Notes: generated by a model from the letters alone, not told the origin. A stretch of DNA of 64,000 nt from Chania fonticola_B (GCF_048537545.1 NZ_CP183218.1); one strand, 5' to 3'. Positions 1 to 8,606 are shown, numbered from the stretch's first letter. Numbers and translations are program-made.

Positions 1-344
1 TTGTCGTTATACAACACGCTACGGCCCCAGAAATCATCGCTGGCGGCCAGTTTAATCACGCCATAATAAGAAGCGTCGACTCCCAACATATCCGCAAAAT
101 AGCCGGACTGATAATCAAGGGTGATCCCCTGCCCCCAGGCCGTTTGGATGGAGCGCTCCCCATAATCCTCGGTGCTTAAATTTTTAAACACGTTACGGAA
201 AGAAAGGTCTGCGTGGCTATCATTAATAAAGCTTGAGAAGAGACGATCGCTTACTTTTATTTCCTCTGCGCAGAGGGGTAAAGAGAACATCAGTGCAAAC
301 AGTGCCAGTGGTTTTTTTATTTTAAATTTATTACTTTGATACAT
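1..344 (-). CDS. OprD-family outer membrane porin (N-terminal part, runs off the window)
   Basis: The first 114 codons of a minus-strand gene whose 3' part lies outside the window. The ATG at 344 opens a basic signal peptide with a hydrophobic core ending near LCAEE. The mature start shows FINDSHADLSFRNVFKN followed by TAWGQGITLDYQSGYFADM, the pattern of the OprD/ChiP-type 16-strand porin family: an N-terminal 'DS..LS.RN' strand, then a 'WxQG..LDYQSGY' strand. The family forms substrate-selective outer membrane channels for small nutrients such as amino acids or chito-oligosaccharides. The substrate cannot be predicted from this fragment. It lies downstream of the pdp terminator and is transcribed separately. 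Confidence 0.8.
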   Translation of the reverse strand, partial: MYQSNKFKIKKPLALFALMFSLPLCAEEIKVSDRLFSSFINDSHADLSFRNVFKNLSTEDYGERSIQTAWGQGITLDYQSGYFADMLGVDASYYGVIKLAASDDFWGRSVLYND

Positions 345-412
345 AGAAAAATTCCGTTTTCTATTTGCTCACCCAGAATTATTTTAATTCGATCAAATTA
401 TTTCTAGATAAT

Positions 413-449
413 GAAAAAAAATGTGTCACCCTGCAACCAGGATGACACA
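413..449 (-). terminator. Rho-independent terminator of the nupC-cpdB-pdp operon
   Basis: Just past the pdp stop codon on the minus strand, an 11-bp stem (423-433 with 438-448, one G-T mismatch, 4-nt loop) is followed by an eight-T tract (plus-strand A run 414-421). It closes the salvage operon. Confidence 0.85.
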
Positions 450-461
450 CGGCTAATAGTA

Positions 462-1769
462 TTATTCTGTAATAATGGTATGGATCAGTTTTGGCGCTTG
501 CGCCTTATCGGCAAGGGTGATGCTGTCATAGATTTTCGCCATGACGTTCTCCACATCCGGGCGGTTGGCATGGATCGTCACCAGTGAGTCACCGATGGCG
601 ACCCGATCGCCGACTTTTTTATGCATCATCAGGCCCACGGCCAGATCGATGTCATCTTCCTTGGTGGCGCGACCGGCACCGAGCAACATGGCTGCCACAC
701 CGATTTCGTCGGCCACAATGTTGGCGACCACACCCGCCTGCTTGGCCGGTACCTCAATCAGGTACTTAGCCTGCGGCAGCTTCTCTGGATGATCCACCAT
801 TGAAGCATCGCCGCCCTGGTTGGCCAGGAAGTCACGGAACTTGGCCAGCGCCTTGCCGTTATCGATCACCTCTTGCAGCATGGCGCGCGCAGCCGGTAAC
901 GTGTCGGCCTTTTTCGCCAGCACTACCATTTGGCTACCCAACTGCATGACCAACTCGGTCAGATCTTCCGGTCCTTCACCACGCAGCGTATCGATGGCTT
1001 CCTTCACTTCCAACGCATTACCGATGGCGTAGCCCAAGGGCTGCGACATATCGGAGATCACCGCCATGGTATTACGGCCCACGTGGTTACCAATGCGCAC
1101 CATCGCCGTGGCCAGCTCGACGGCATCCTCGGTGGTTTTCATAAATGCACCGGCACCGGTTTTCACGTCCAACACAATGGCATCGGCACCCGCCGCAATC
1201 TTCTTGCTCATGATCGAACCGGCAATCAGCGGAATAGAGTTCACCGTGCCGGTCACATCACGCAGCGCATACAGCTTCTTATCCGCCGGGGTCAGGTTAC
1301 CGGTCTGGCCAATCACCGCCACCTTGTCGCGGTTCACCAGCTCGATAAACTGTTGGCTGGAGATTTCCACGTGGAAACCGGCCACCGCTTCCAGCTTATC
1401 GATAGTGCCACCGGTGTGCCCCAGGCCACGGCCCGACATCTTCGCCACCGGGATATCCAGCGCCGCTACCAACGGTGCCAGCACCAACGTAGTGGTATCA
1501 CCCACGCCGCCGGTGGAGTGTTTGTCTACCTTGACGCCTTCGATCGCCGAAAGATCGATCACGTCACCGGAGTTCACCATCGACATGGTCAGATCGGCAC
1601 GCTCACGGTCGTTCATATCCTGGAAGAAGATCGCCATAGCCAGCGCACTGGCCTGGTAATCAGGAATATCTCCCCGGGTGTAGCCGTTAACAAAAAACTC
1701 AATCTCTTGGGTAGTCAGCTCTTTTCCATCGCGCTTTTTGGCGATGATATCAACCATTCTCATTGTCAT
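462..1769 (-). CDS. pdp: Pyrimidine-nucleoside (thymidine/uridine) phosphorylase, Pdp type
   Basis: Cytoplasmic phosphorolysis of thymidine, uridine and deoxyuridine to base plus (deoxy)ribose-1-phosphate. The glycosyltransferase family 3 signature KMSGRGLGHTGGTIDKLE lies near residue 110. The phosphate-binding KHSTGGVGDTTT and the later VLDVKTGAGAF and SDMSQPLGYAIGNALE blocks are all present. At 433-435 residues it matches Bacillus/Geobacillus Pdp far better than E. coli DeoA, which differs in these blocks, so broader pyrimidine specificity is likely. ATG codons at 1769, 1763 and 1757 compete. The GGGGA ribosome site fits the one at 1763 (protein MRMVDII...), the start used in the Gram-positive family. 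It is the last gene of an operon with cpdB (11 nt upstream) and nupC. Confidence 0.93.
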   Translation of the reverse strand: MTMRMVDIIAKKRDGKELTTQEIEFFVNGYTRGDIPDYQASALAMAIFFQDMNDRERADLTMSMVNSGDVIDLSAIEGVKVDKHSTGGVGDTTTLVLAPLVAALDIPVAKMSGRGLGHTGGTIDKLEAVAGFHVEISSQQFIELVNRDKVAVIGQTGNLTPADKKLYALRDVTGTVNSIPLIAGSIMSKKIAAGADAIVLDVKTGAGAFMKTTEDAVELATAMVRIGNHVGRNTMAVISDMSQPLGYAIGNALEVKEAIDTLRGEGPEDLTELVMQLGSQMVVLAKKADTLPAARAMLQEVIDNGKALAKFRDFLANQGGDASMVDHPEKLPQAKYLIEVPAKQAGVVANIVADEIGVAAMLLGAGRATKEDDIDLAVGLMMHKKVGDRVAIGDSLVTIHANRPDVENVMAKIYDSITLADKAQAPKLIHTIITE

Positions 1770-1780
1770 TCCCCGGATCT

Positions 1781-3730
1781 TTATTTCTGTAAATCGATCT
1801 TGTAAACGGCAAAGCCGATATCGTCTTTCCCTACCAGCGTCATTGGATGCTGTGCGGACTGTTTGATGTAATCAGCCGCATTCTGGCTTGGTGAGGTCTC
1901 GATGCGGATATCCAACGGCTTATCCGCAGTAATTTGCGCGATCCGCCAGTTGTTTTTTACCTCTGGCTTATATGCGCCATGCTGTTTGGTCTGCTCGGAG
2001 ATGTAGTTGGCCACGATAGTGCGCACTTCATCCGGTGAGGAGATAACGATATTTTTTTCACCCGTACCGGCGAACTTGCCGGTAAATGCCCGGTAATTGT
2101 TCACGGCAACCAGGAATGGCGCGTCTGCCACCACCGGCTTACCTTTATAGGTCAGCGACTTGATACGCTGGGCCTGCGGATTGATCACGTTGCAATCCAC
2201 GTCATAACGCGCAGGCTGGGTCACGTCGATCTGGTAGCTCAGATCGTCAAACATATCGAAGTTGTAGGCCCGGAAGCCGTTCCAGTTGAGCAGTGACTGT
2301 GGTTTATCGCTTTTCACGTCGATCTGGTTGTACATGCCCGCAGAGCACTCCAGCCACTCTTTCAGATCGCTGCCTTTCACTTTCACTGCCGCCAGCGTGT
2401 TGGAATACTGGTAAAGATCGGCGGCGTTACGGAAGCTCAGAGGCCCTTTACGCATATCAACGAAGGCCGCCGGGTCGTTCTTCCTGCCACCCGCCTTGAA
2501 CGGTGCCGCAGCAGAAAGCACCGGGATATCAGCCAGATCCGGATCGCCCTGAATAAAGTGTTCGACGTAGGCTTTCTGCGCCGCACGGATGATCTGGATG
2601 GCCGAGGAGTCCTGCACTAATGACAGATAGGTATTGGTGTCTTCGGCAATGGTGCCAATCGGCTTGTTAACGAATTCACGGGTGTCGTTATGCGCCTGTT
2701 CCAACGTTTTCACCAGCGTGGCCTTGGCATCGACCAGCGATTTGTCATTCTTCTTATCAAAGATTGGGCGAGCTTCTGCACGGCTGGAGACCACCTTCCA
2801 ATTATTGGTTTCTCCCTCCAGAACCAAATCGATCACCCCCAGATTATCCGCCCAGTGGCCAGGCATCACGGCAGGTACGCCGTTGACCGTCCCCTTTTCA
2901 AGATCTACCCCAGGAATAGCGGCGAAATCCTTGCTTGGGAAAATACCGTGAGAGTGGCCAAAGGTAATGGCATCGATGCCTGGAACCTGCGTGAGGTAGT
3001 AGACCGAGTTTTCTGCCAGGGCCTTGTAAGGATCGGCAGAGATGCCGGAGTGGGCGATAGCAATCACGATATCCGCCCCTTCTTTACGCATCTGTGGCAC
3101 CAGCTCCTTGGCGGTTTCGGTGATATCTTTGGCAATCACCTTACCCGACAGCTTGTCCTTGTCCCACAGCACAATCTGTGGCGGTACGAAGCCGATATAA
3201 CCGATGCGCAGCTTATGCTCTTTACCCTCGGTATCTTTTACCGGCGTGTCTACGATCAGGTACTGTTTGAAATACGGCTTGTTGGTCTTGGCGTCATAGA
3301 CGTTGGCGTTGATGTACGGGAATTTGGCCCCGCTAATCGCCATTTTCAGGTAATCCAGCCCGTAGTTGAACTCGTGGTTGCCCAGGCTGCCGACCGCATA
3401 ATCCAGAGTGTTCATCGCCTGATAAACCGGATGCACATCGCCCTTTTTCAGGTTGGCGGCAGCATAGTCCGCCATCGGGCTGCCCTGGATGATATCGCCG
3501 TTATCGACCAGCACGCTGTTGGTCGCTTCCGCACGGGCAGCATCAATCAACGTGGCCGCTCTCACCAAACCGTACTGAGCGGTGGCTTTATCTTTGTAAT
3601 AGTCATAATCCATCATGTTGCCGTGAACGTCGGTGGTTTCCATGATACGGAGATCCACCGTTGCGGCATGCGCAGCGCCTGCAACCAACAGGGCCAATAA
3701 CGATAGCTTGAGGGGAGAAGTCATTTTCAT
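1781..3730 (-). CDS. cpdB: Periplasmic 2',3'-cyclic-nucleotide 2'-phosphodiesterase / 3'-nucleotidase
   Basis: Hydrolyses 2',3'-cyclic nucleotides and 3'-nucleotides in the periplasm to nucleosides that NupC can import. The start at 3730 (MKMTSPLKLS) follows AAGGA with 7-nt spacing; a longer reading frame to 3766 lacks a signal peptide start. The signal peptide ends AGAAHA, and the mature protein opens with VDLRIMETTDVHGNMMDYDYY, the metallophosphatase Asp/His motif. GNHEFNYGLDYL (~residues 120-130) and GHSHGIFP (~270) supply further metal ligands. The C-terminal 5'-nucleotidase substrate domain ends DDIGFAVYKIDLQK, matching E. coli CpdB. The 649-residue length equals the family norm. Confidence 0.95.
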   Translation of the reverse strand: MKMTSPLKLSLLALLVAGAAHAATVDLRIMETTDVHGNMMDYDYYKDKATAQYGLVRAATLIDAARAEATNSVLVDNGDIIQGSPMADYAAANLKKGDVHPVYQAMNTLDYAVGSLGNHEFNYGLDYLKMAISGAKFPYINANVYDAKTNKPYFKQYLIVDTPVKDTEGKEHKLRIGYIGFVPPQIVLWDKDKLSGKVIAKDITETAKELVPQMRKEGADIVIAIAHSGISADPYKALAENSVYYLTQVPGIDAITFGHSHGIFPSKDFAAIPGVDLEKGTVNGVPAVMPGHWADNLGVIDLVLEGETNNWKVVSSRAEARPIFDKKNDKSLVDAKATLVKTLEQAHNDTREFVNKPIGTIAEDTNTYLSLVQDSSAIQIIRAAQKAYVEHFIQGDPDLADIPVLSAAAPFKAGGRKNDPAAFVDMRKGPLSFRNAADLYQYSNTLAAVKVKGSDLKEWLECSAGMYNQIDVKSDKPQSLLNWNGFRAYNFDMFDDLSYQIDVTQPARYDVDCNVINPQAQRIKSLTYKGKPVVADAPFLVAVNNYRAFTGKFAGTGEKNIVISSPDEVRTIVANYISEQTKQHGAYKPEVKNNWRIAQITADKPLDIRIETSPSQNAADYIKQSAQHPMTLVGKDDIGFAVYKIDLQK

Positions 3731-3792
3731 CACATATTCCTTATTGTTATAGCGATAGCAGACCACAACCTCTCGATGTGGCCTTGAGCTAA

Positions 3793-4974
3793 TTAAAAGA
3801 AGAAACCTACGACGGCGGCGTTCAGGAAGCTGACCAGCGTGGAACCGTAAAGCAGCTTCAGGCCAAAGCGGGCTGCGGCGTTACCTTGCTTGGAATCCAA
3901 CGCCTTGATGGCACCGACGATAATGCCGATAGAGGAGAAGTTGGCGAACGACACCAGGAACACCGAGATAATCGCCATGGTGCGTTCAGAGAAGTTATAG
4001 TCACCCTGCGACAGGTTGAGCATGGCAACAAATTCGTTGCTGACGATCTTGGTTGCCATCAGGCCACCGGCCTGCACCGCTTCGTGCCACGGTACGCCCA
4101 CCAGGAAAGCCAGTGGAGAGAACACGTAACCCAATACGCCTTGGAAGGAAATGCCAAATGCAGCGGTGAATAACGCGTTAGCCATGGTGATCAGCGCAAT
4201 AAAGCCGATCAGCATCGCACCAACGATAATCGCCACCTTGAAACCATCGAGGATGTATTCACTCAAGACTTCGAAGAAACTCTGCTTCTCCCCTTCAATG
4301 ACATCCAGAATGTCTTCCTCAGGCTTGACCTGATAAGGGTTGATCAGCGACGCCATGATAAAGCCACCAAACAGGTTCAGCACCAAGGCAGTCACCACGT
4401 AGCGCGGATCAAGCATCACCATGTAAGCGCCCACAATCGCCATTGATACCGTCGACATGGCCGAGGTACACAGCGTATACAGGCGGTGCTCCGGCAGCAG
4501 GCCGAGCTGTTTTTTTACCGAGATGAACACTTCAGACTGGCCGAGGATCGCCGAAGCCACCGCGTTATAGGACTCCAAGCGTCCCATGCCGTTGACCTTG
4601 CTCAGCGCCAGGCCGATGTACTTGATGATAAAGCCCAGAATGCGCCAGTGTTGCAGGATGCCGATCAGCGCGGAGATAAACACGATAGGCAGCAAAACGG
4701 ACAGAAAGAAAGAGATCTCGCCATGGTTCACCAAACCACCAAAGACGAAGTTCACCCCTTCGTTGGCGTAGGAGAGTAAATTGCCAAATACCTCGGCAAT
4801 CACGCCAATCACTTTATTACCTACGTCGGTCTTCAGCAGCAGTGCGGTCATCAAAAACTGGCAGGCCAGCATGACGAAAATCGGACGATAGCGGATGTTT
4901 TTGCGATCGTTGCTCACTAAAAGTGCCAAAATACAGATAGTAACGATACACACTATCCCTATGATATATTTCAT
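3793..4974 (-). CDS. nupC: Concentrative nucleoside transporter NupC
   Basis: H+-coupled nucleoside importer of the CNT family in the inner membrane. The 393-residue protein is almost entirely hydrophobic and carries the NupC blocks SDRKNIRYRP, ANEGVNFVFG, SALIGILQHWRILG, LSKVNGMGRLESYNAV, GQSEVFISVKK and LVSFANFSSIGIIVGA. These match E. coli NupC rather than NupX/PsuT. The ATG follows GGGGAAAAG. It is the first gene of the operon with cpdB (62 nt downstream) and pdp: periplasmic release of nucleosides, uptake, then cleavage. Confidence 0.95.
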   Translation of the reverse strand: MKYIIGIVCIVTICILALLVSNDRKNIRYRPIFVMLACQFLMTALLLKTDVGNKVIGVIAEVFGNLLSYANEGVNFVFGGLVNHGEISFFLSVLLPIVFISALIGILQHWRILGFIIKYIGLALSKVNGMGRLESYNAVASAILGQSEVFISVKKQLGLLPEHRLYTLCTSAMSTVSMAIVGAYMVMLDPRYVVTALVLNLFGGFIMASLINPYQVKPEEDILDVIEGEKQSFFEVLSEYILDGFKVAIIVGAMLIGFIALITMANALFTAAFGISFQGVLGYVFSPLAFLVGVPWHEAVQAGGLMATKIVSNEFVAMLNLSQGDYNFSERTMAIISVFLVSFANFSSIGIIVGAIKALDSKQGNAAARFGLKLLYGSTLVSFLNAAVVGFFF

Positions 4975-5160
4975 CTTTTCCCCAAAATTATCTGCAAACC
5001 TTTACGTTCTGTTGACCAGCCTTGTACCCTGGCACATGCCGGGAACTGATGATGTTATTATCGAAACATAACACAGACAATATGTTATTAAAGTTACACC
5101 GATCACATTTAAAAATCACAATAGCCTTAAAATACATATATGTAACATGTTGTACTTATC
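4975..5160 (-). promoter_or_regulatory. Promoter/leader region of nupC with possible CRP half-sites
   Basis: AT-rich leader upstream of nupC. Read on the minus strand, two TGTGA half-sites lie at 5116-5120 and 5103-5107 (AATGTGATCGGTGTAAC). E. coli nupC is under CRP/CytR control, which makes catabolite control plausible. The second CRP half-site is poor, and no start site is determined. Confidence 0.35.
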
Positions 5161-5328
5161 ACTAACATTGAATCGGTTATGGAATAGACATAGATGAACA
5201 TTGCTGGGGGGAGTTTTTTGGTCGCTGGCTTCGGCGCTTGGGGGGAGAAGGGAGAATGCTGGCGCAGGAAGGTAACCCTGCCCTTGCTTGAAATTAGAGC
5301 AATCGCTCGGCTTTGTGACAGAAACCCA

Positions 5329-5358
5329 TTGACGACACAGGGCCAAATACGGTTTAAT
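5329..5358 (+). promoter_or_regulatory. Sigma-70 promoter of tRNA-Phe
   Basis: TTGACG at 5329-5334 is followed after 18 bp by TTTAAT (5353-5358). A GC-rich GCGCCCC discriminator follows, as is usual for stable-RNA promoters, just before the tRNA. Confidence 0.7.
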
Positions 5359-5368
5359 GCGCCCCGTT

Positions 5369-5444
5369 GCCCGGATAGCTCAGTCGGTAGAGCAGGGGAT
5401 TGAAAATCCCCGTGTCCTTGGTTCGATTCCGAGTCCGGGCACCA
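5369..5444 (+). tRNA. pheV: tRNA-Phe (anticodon GAA)
   Basis: A 76-nt cloverleaf. The acceptor GCCCGGA pairs with TCCGGGC and is followed by encoded ACCA. The D-arm begins TAGCTCAGTCGGTAGAGCA. The anticodon stem GGGGA/TCCCC holds loop TTGAAAA with GAA at 5402-5404, and the T-arm contains GGTTCGATTCC. Its 3' end is a common attachment site for P4-type integrases, and a decayed integrase follows 197 nt downstream. The gene number (pheU/pheV) is a guess. Confidence 0.95.
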
Positions 5445-5456
5445 ATATTCATATCA

Positions 5457-5488
5457 ACGGACCTCCATGGAGGTCCGTTTTTGTTTGT
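5457..5488 (+). terminator. Rho-independent terminator of tRNA-Phe
   Basis: A perfect 20-nt palindrome at 5458-5477 (CGGACCTCC / GGAGGTCCG around AT) is followed by TTTTTGTTTG, directly after the tRNA. Confidence 0.85.
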
Positions 5489-5641
5489 ACATCCAGCCAG
5501 AATCCACGCCTCTATAGGACTTTCACTCAACCAGACTCCACCGAACTTACCCGGCATCAACACCCTTGTGCGGGTATATTTGAGGGTATAGTCTGATTCG
5601 ATAATGTTTATACCCTTCCCCCTCCATCAGGAGACCTGTCA

Positions 5642-5989
5642 ATAGCATTCACTGACGCAAAAATCCGTGCAGCTAAACCGCAAGATAAGCCCTATAAGCT
5701 TGCAGACAGCGGTAATATGTTTTTGCTCGTTCACCCCAACGGCTCAAGACACCGGCGGCTACGTTATCGATTTCTGGGTAAAGAAAAAACGTTGGCACTT
5801 GGCATATACCCTGACATCTCATTATCTGCAGCACGGGATAAAGGCGATCTCGCCAGAGAATTGATAGCAGATGGCATTGACCCCTGCGAACAAAAGCGGG
5901 TTAAGAAATCAGTGCCTGAGACTGCATCAACCTTAGAAGCGGTGACTCTACAATGGTACCAATGTCTGAGATACGATAAGAACGACTAA
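5642..5989 (+). pseudogene. P4-type tyrosine integrase remnant (N-terminal arm-binding domain only)
   Basis: The reading frame AFTDAKIRAAKPQDKPYKL continues through LLVHPNGSRHRRLRYRFLG, KEKTLALGIYPDISLSAARD and DGIDPCEQKR. This is the DUF4102 arm-type DNA-binding domain of P4-like integrases, which are normally about 400 residues. The expected start codon reads ATA (5642-5644), and the frame stops after about 115 codons where IS1-family sequence begins, so the catalytic domain is missing. The position downstream of tRNA-Phe matches the usual attachment site of this family. It marks an old integrated element that can no longer excise on its own. Confidence 0.85.
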
Positions 5990-6480
5990 AAGTCGGTATC
6001 AACACTGTCATCCGTACTTAAAAAACTCGCGCCGAAGCGAATAACGTCATCGCCAGTCGCTTATACTGATGTAGCACTCATCGGCGAACTAAATGAACAG
6101 TGGAGTTTTGTTGGCAACAAGTCTCACCAACACTGGCTTTAGTATGCATACAACACCAAATCAGGCGGTGTACTGCCCTATACCTTTGGTCCCCGCACGG
6201 ACGAAACTTGCCACGAGTTGCTGGCATTACTGACCCCATTCAATATCGGCATGATAACCCATGATGACTGGGGCAGTTATCGCCGGGAAGTCCCGAAGTA
6301 TAAACATCTGACGGGCAGAATATTTACTCAACGTATTTAAGGTAACAACCTGACGTTACGAACTCGTATAAAGCGCCTGGCCCGTAAAACAATCTGCTTC
6401 TCACGGCCGATTGAGTTGCATGAAAAGGTCATCTGGACCTTTATCGAAAAGTACATGTTCTACTAATTGGCGTCATCACC
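5990..6480 (+). mobile_element. Degenerate IS1-family fragment (insA/insB remnant)
   Basis: Begins inside an InsA end (VGINTVIRT), with the A-rich frameshift zone out of frame. An InsB-like reading follows (LNEQWSFVGNKSHQHWL, then stop, YAYNTKSGGVLPYTFGPRT, MITHDDWGSYRREV) and ends LRTRIKRLARKTICFSRPIE ... KYMFY, stop at 6464-6466. In-frame stops and a 1-nt loss before the A run show it is dead. The right terminal repeat is visible: 6461-6480 read in reverse begins GGTGATGACGCC. The left half is missing, so it was probably truncated when it joined the integrase fragment. It differs from the two intact IS1 copies in this window. Confidence 0.8.
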
Positions 6481-6513
6481 CTTTTCCTTCATCCTAGAAA
6501 GGGATTCTAAATC

Positions 6514-7608
6514 CTAAAGGTCTTGACGACACATTACATACAAGGAACCTGCGTCGCGACTTCGGGCGGCAGTGCCGTTAGCATGTTTGACGAAGTAATG
6601 ATAAATGCTATCGGCTTCGGACGTCCAGAATCCAGAATAACCAATGTGATACCAAGATCCCCACTCATTCCATAATGCGCCAATGCCCCTGGATGTTGTT
6701 CCGCCTGTTTTGGATGAATGGGTTAGCTGCGCCACCGTAGGCAAGACTCCTCGTGACGCACTTCCATCGCACCAACCGTTTGCAGGTGACCAATTCATCA
6801 TGATGGCGTCGCTACCGTTCATGTTTGTGGTATACCATGAACCTACAGTGGCGCTCATCGTTTGCGTCAAACCACCTTCCTTTGGAGTGACCGTTATGGC
6901 GTAAGTCTTTTGTTCCGATGTAGGTTTGGCAGTAAATGTCACATTGCCATTACTTACAGTCATCCACGAGGGCTGCGAGGTTGTCCAGATATACTTACTA
7001 TTGTTGACCAGGTTGCCGTTCATGATAATCTGGTAGGTCGCACCGGTAAACCCCGTGGTTGGGAAACCGGAGCTAGGTTCGAAGTTATGCCCGTTCACAT
7101 TGATGACAGCCGGGGCGTCGCTCACCGTGAACGAGTATGACTGAGGAAACGGTACTGTTGCCACGTTCGGAGCACCCGTTGTCGAGCGTACCGTCACTAG
7201 GGGTATGGCAGTCACTGTTAGCACTTTTCCCCCAAGTCCTGTCGCAGCGAATGTCTGGTTCAATTGTGAGCTTGTCAGTGTCGTCGCCCCATTTTTCCAC
7301 TCTAGCACAGGGCTAGGTGGTTTCAGTACGGCTGTCAGCAACAGGTCCTCATCCTGGTCGGCCAAAACAAGTTCGCTTAGGTCGGCAGAGAGCGCGTAAC
7401 TGCTCGGTTTGGTTGCCGAGTCAAGCTGCGCACCACTCTCTATGTCACCATTAGGCCCAGTGATGAACAACTTGCCTGTTACCGTCGGTGCCAGCCCTTC
7501 AATGGTGTCAGTCGAACCACTAGATTTGGCACTAACCAGCGTGCTGACTATTAGCGGTATCAACGCTACCACAGCGCCTATCTCTATTTTTACTAACCTA
7601 TAATTCAT
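6514..7608 (-). CDS. Secreted protein with C-terminal intimin/invasin-type lectin-like domain
   Basis: The start at 7608 (MNYRLVKIEIG) opens a signal peptide ending near STLVSA. The mature part has an acidic N-terminal domain (LSELVLADQDEDLLL), an Ig-like central region (residues ~165-260), and a C-terminal ~105 residues. That last part carries NGWCDGSASRGVLPTVAQL, GALWNEWGSWYHIGYSGFWTS and SLYVMCRQDL. The paired cysteines, the LPT..QL segment and the WTS..Y segment are the pattern of the C-type-lectin-like tip that ends many inverse autotransporter passengers. Here the tip stands on a free secreted protein without a barrel, downstream of the LuxR gene and two secreted Ig-type proteins. It may be delivered or displayed with the barrel protein at 11136-13400. 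Function inferred, not shown. Confidence 0.65.
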   Translation of the reverse strand: MNYRLVKIEIGAVVALIPLIVSTLVSAKSSGSTDTIEGLAPTVTGKLFITGPNGDIESGAQLDSATKPSSYALSADLSELVLADQDEDLLLTAVLKPPSPVLEWKNGATTLTSSQLNQTFAATGLGGKVLTVTAIPLVTVRSTTGAPNVATVPFPQSYSFTVSDAPAVINVNGHNFEPSSGFPTTGFTGATYQIIMNGNLVNNSKYIWTTSQPSWMTVSNGNVTFTAKPTSEQKTYAITVTPKEGGLTQTMSATVGSWYTTNMNGSDAIMMNWSPANGWCDGSASRGVLPTVAQLTHSSKTGGTTSRGIGALWNEWGSWYHIGYSGFWTSEADSIYHYFVKHANGTAARSRDAGSLYVMCRQDL

Positions 7609-7658
7609 CAATTAATCTTCAGTTATGTTGTTACGTCGTGTATATAAGCTAAACTTTA

Positions 7659-7859
7659 CTATGAAAAAATGTCCGTCAGTAATAACCACCCGGGTGTCGG
7701 AGCGACCTGTTCGGCCAGAACGCTGCTGCTCAAGCTGGTCGCCAGCAGTACCAGAGCGATACCTGCCACACCACGGTATACTCACCGACGTCCTTGCAGC
7801 CCGTTTTCACTTAACTGCGCGCCGGTATGTCGGCTGTCTTGCCCTGTTGCCTTCATCAT
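7659..7859 (-). pseudogene. Remnant of a signal-peptide-bearing gene, interrupted by TGA
   Basis: An ATG at 7859 sits behind a good ribosome site (AAGGAA, 9-nt spacing). It encodes MMKATGQDSRHTGAQLSENG and stops at TGA (7782-7784). The same frame then continues VYRGVAGIALVLLATSLSSS VLAEQ, a textbook signal peptide core with an ALA-like cleavage site, before TAG at 7659. It looks like the 5' end of a lost exported protein of the surrounding adhesin locus. Translation through the TGA is not supported. Confidence 0.45.
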
Positions 7860-7940
7860 GTTTCTTTGTTCCTTACGTGACGTTATGCTGTTAATCCGTT
7901 TACCCATTTATCTTCCCTTTCCTGCAGTAACGAGAGGGGT

Positions 7941-8606
7941 TTACCCGGTCGCGATATACTGATATGCCAGGGCGTCGGAAATATCATGCAGCCACATCGA
8001 ACCGCATACGCGTGGATAACGATCGACTGAAGGCAATAGCAGGTCCTGCAGATTGCGAGCACCCAGCTTGCGCAAGCCAGTACGCTTATAACGGCTGACA
8101 GTCTTGACGCTCAGCGACAACGTCCTGGCGATGTCATCAGCTTTGTGCCCCCCTATCATTCTTTGCAGGGTGTTGCGTTCACGCAGGCTCAGCGACTCCC
8201 CGGAGATAATATCTCTAACTGACAACACCCTCTCGCCACTCATCACCTGTTCAATAAAGTGCTGCAATGCCAACAAGGGTTGTGCGAAATCAATCAGTCC
8301 AACATGGGCGTTCAGGCAGTTGAGGTAAAAACGCAACAACGGGATACTGGCTGACCCCGGGTCCATCAGCACACTGCATGAAGGAAGATTACGGCGTATC
8401 AGGGTTGCCAGGCGTAACAGGGCGCCAATACCGCAACTGCGCACGGACAGAACAACTATGTCAACCTCACCATCCAAGGCCAGCGACAGATAGGAGCGAC
8501 ACTGGCTAAAATCTGAGGTACTGAAAAACCGAGCCTTGGGTCCTAACAATGCTTCCAGTCCCGAGCGGGTAAACTCACACTCACAGAGAAGAACAATATT
8601 TTTCAT
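7941..8606 (-). CDS. LuxR-family transcriptional regulator (receiver-like N-terminus)
   Basis: The C-terminal ~65 residues form a GerE/LuxR helix-turn-helix: LSLRERNTLQRMIGGHKADD then ARTLSLSVKTVSRYKRTGLR. The N-terminal part (MKNIVLLCECEFTRSGLEAL) resembles a receiver fold but lacks the clustered acidic residues and phospho-acceptor of true response regulators, so it is probably not phosphorylated. The start at 8606 is preferred (GAG at -6, conserved beginning); a longer frame from GTG 8648 exists. It is on the same strand as, and downstream of, the inverse autotransporter and its secreted partners, and is their likely local regulator. Confidence 0.75.
   Translation of the reverse strand: MKNIVLLCECEFTRSGLEALLGPKARFFSTSDFSQCRSYLSLALDGEVDIVVLSVRSCGIGALLRLATLIRRNLPSCSVLMDPGSASIPLLRFYLNCLNAHVGLIDFAQPLLALQHFIEQVMSGERVLSVRDIISGESLSLRERNTLQRMIGGHKADDIARTLSLSVKTVSRYKRTGLRKLGARNLQDLLLPSVDRYPRVCGSMWLHDISDALAYQYIATG

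Noticed and set aside
930..3700. Long plus-strand frames (up to 336 codons) opposite pdp and cpdB
   Set aside because: Antisense shadows; His/Arg-rich translations with no family resemblance and no start signals.
7659..7859. TGA as selenocysteine or readthrough codon
   Set aside because: No SECIS-like hairpin follows, and a selenocysteine before a signal peptide core makes no functional sense; decay is simpler.
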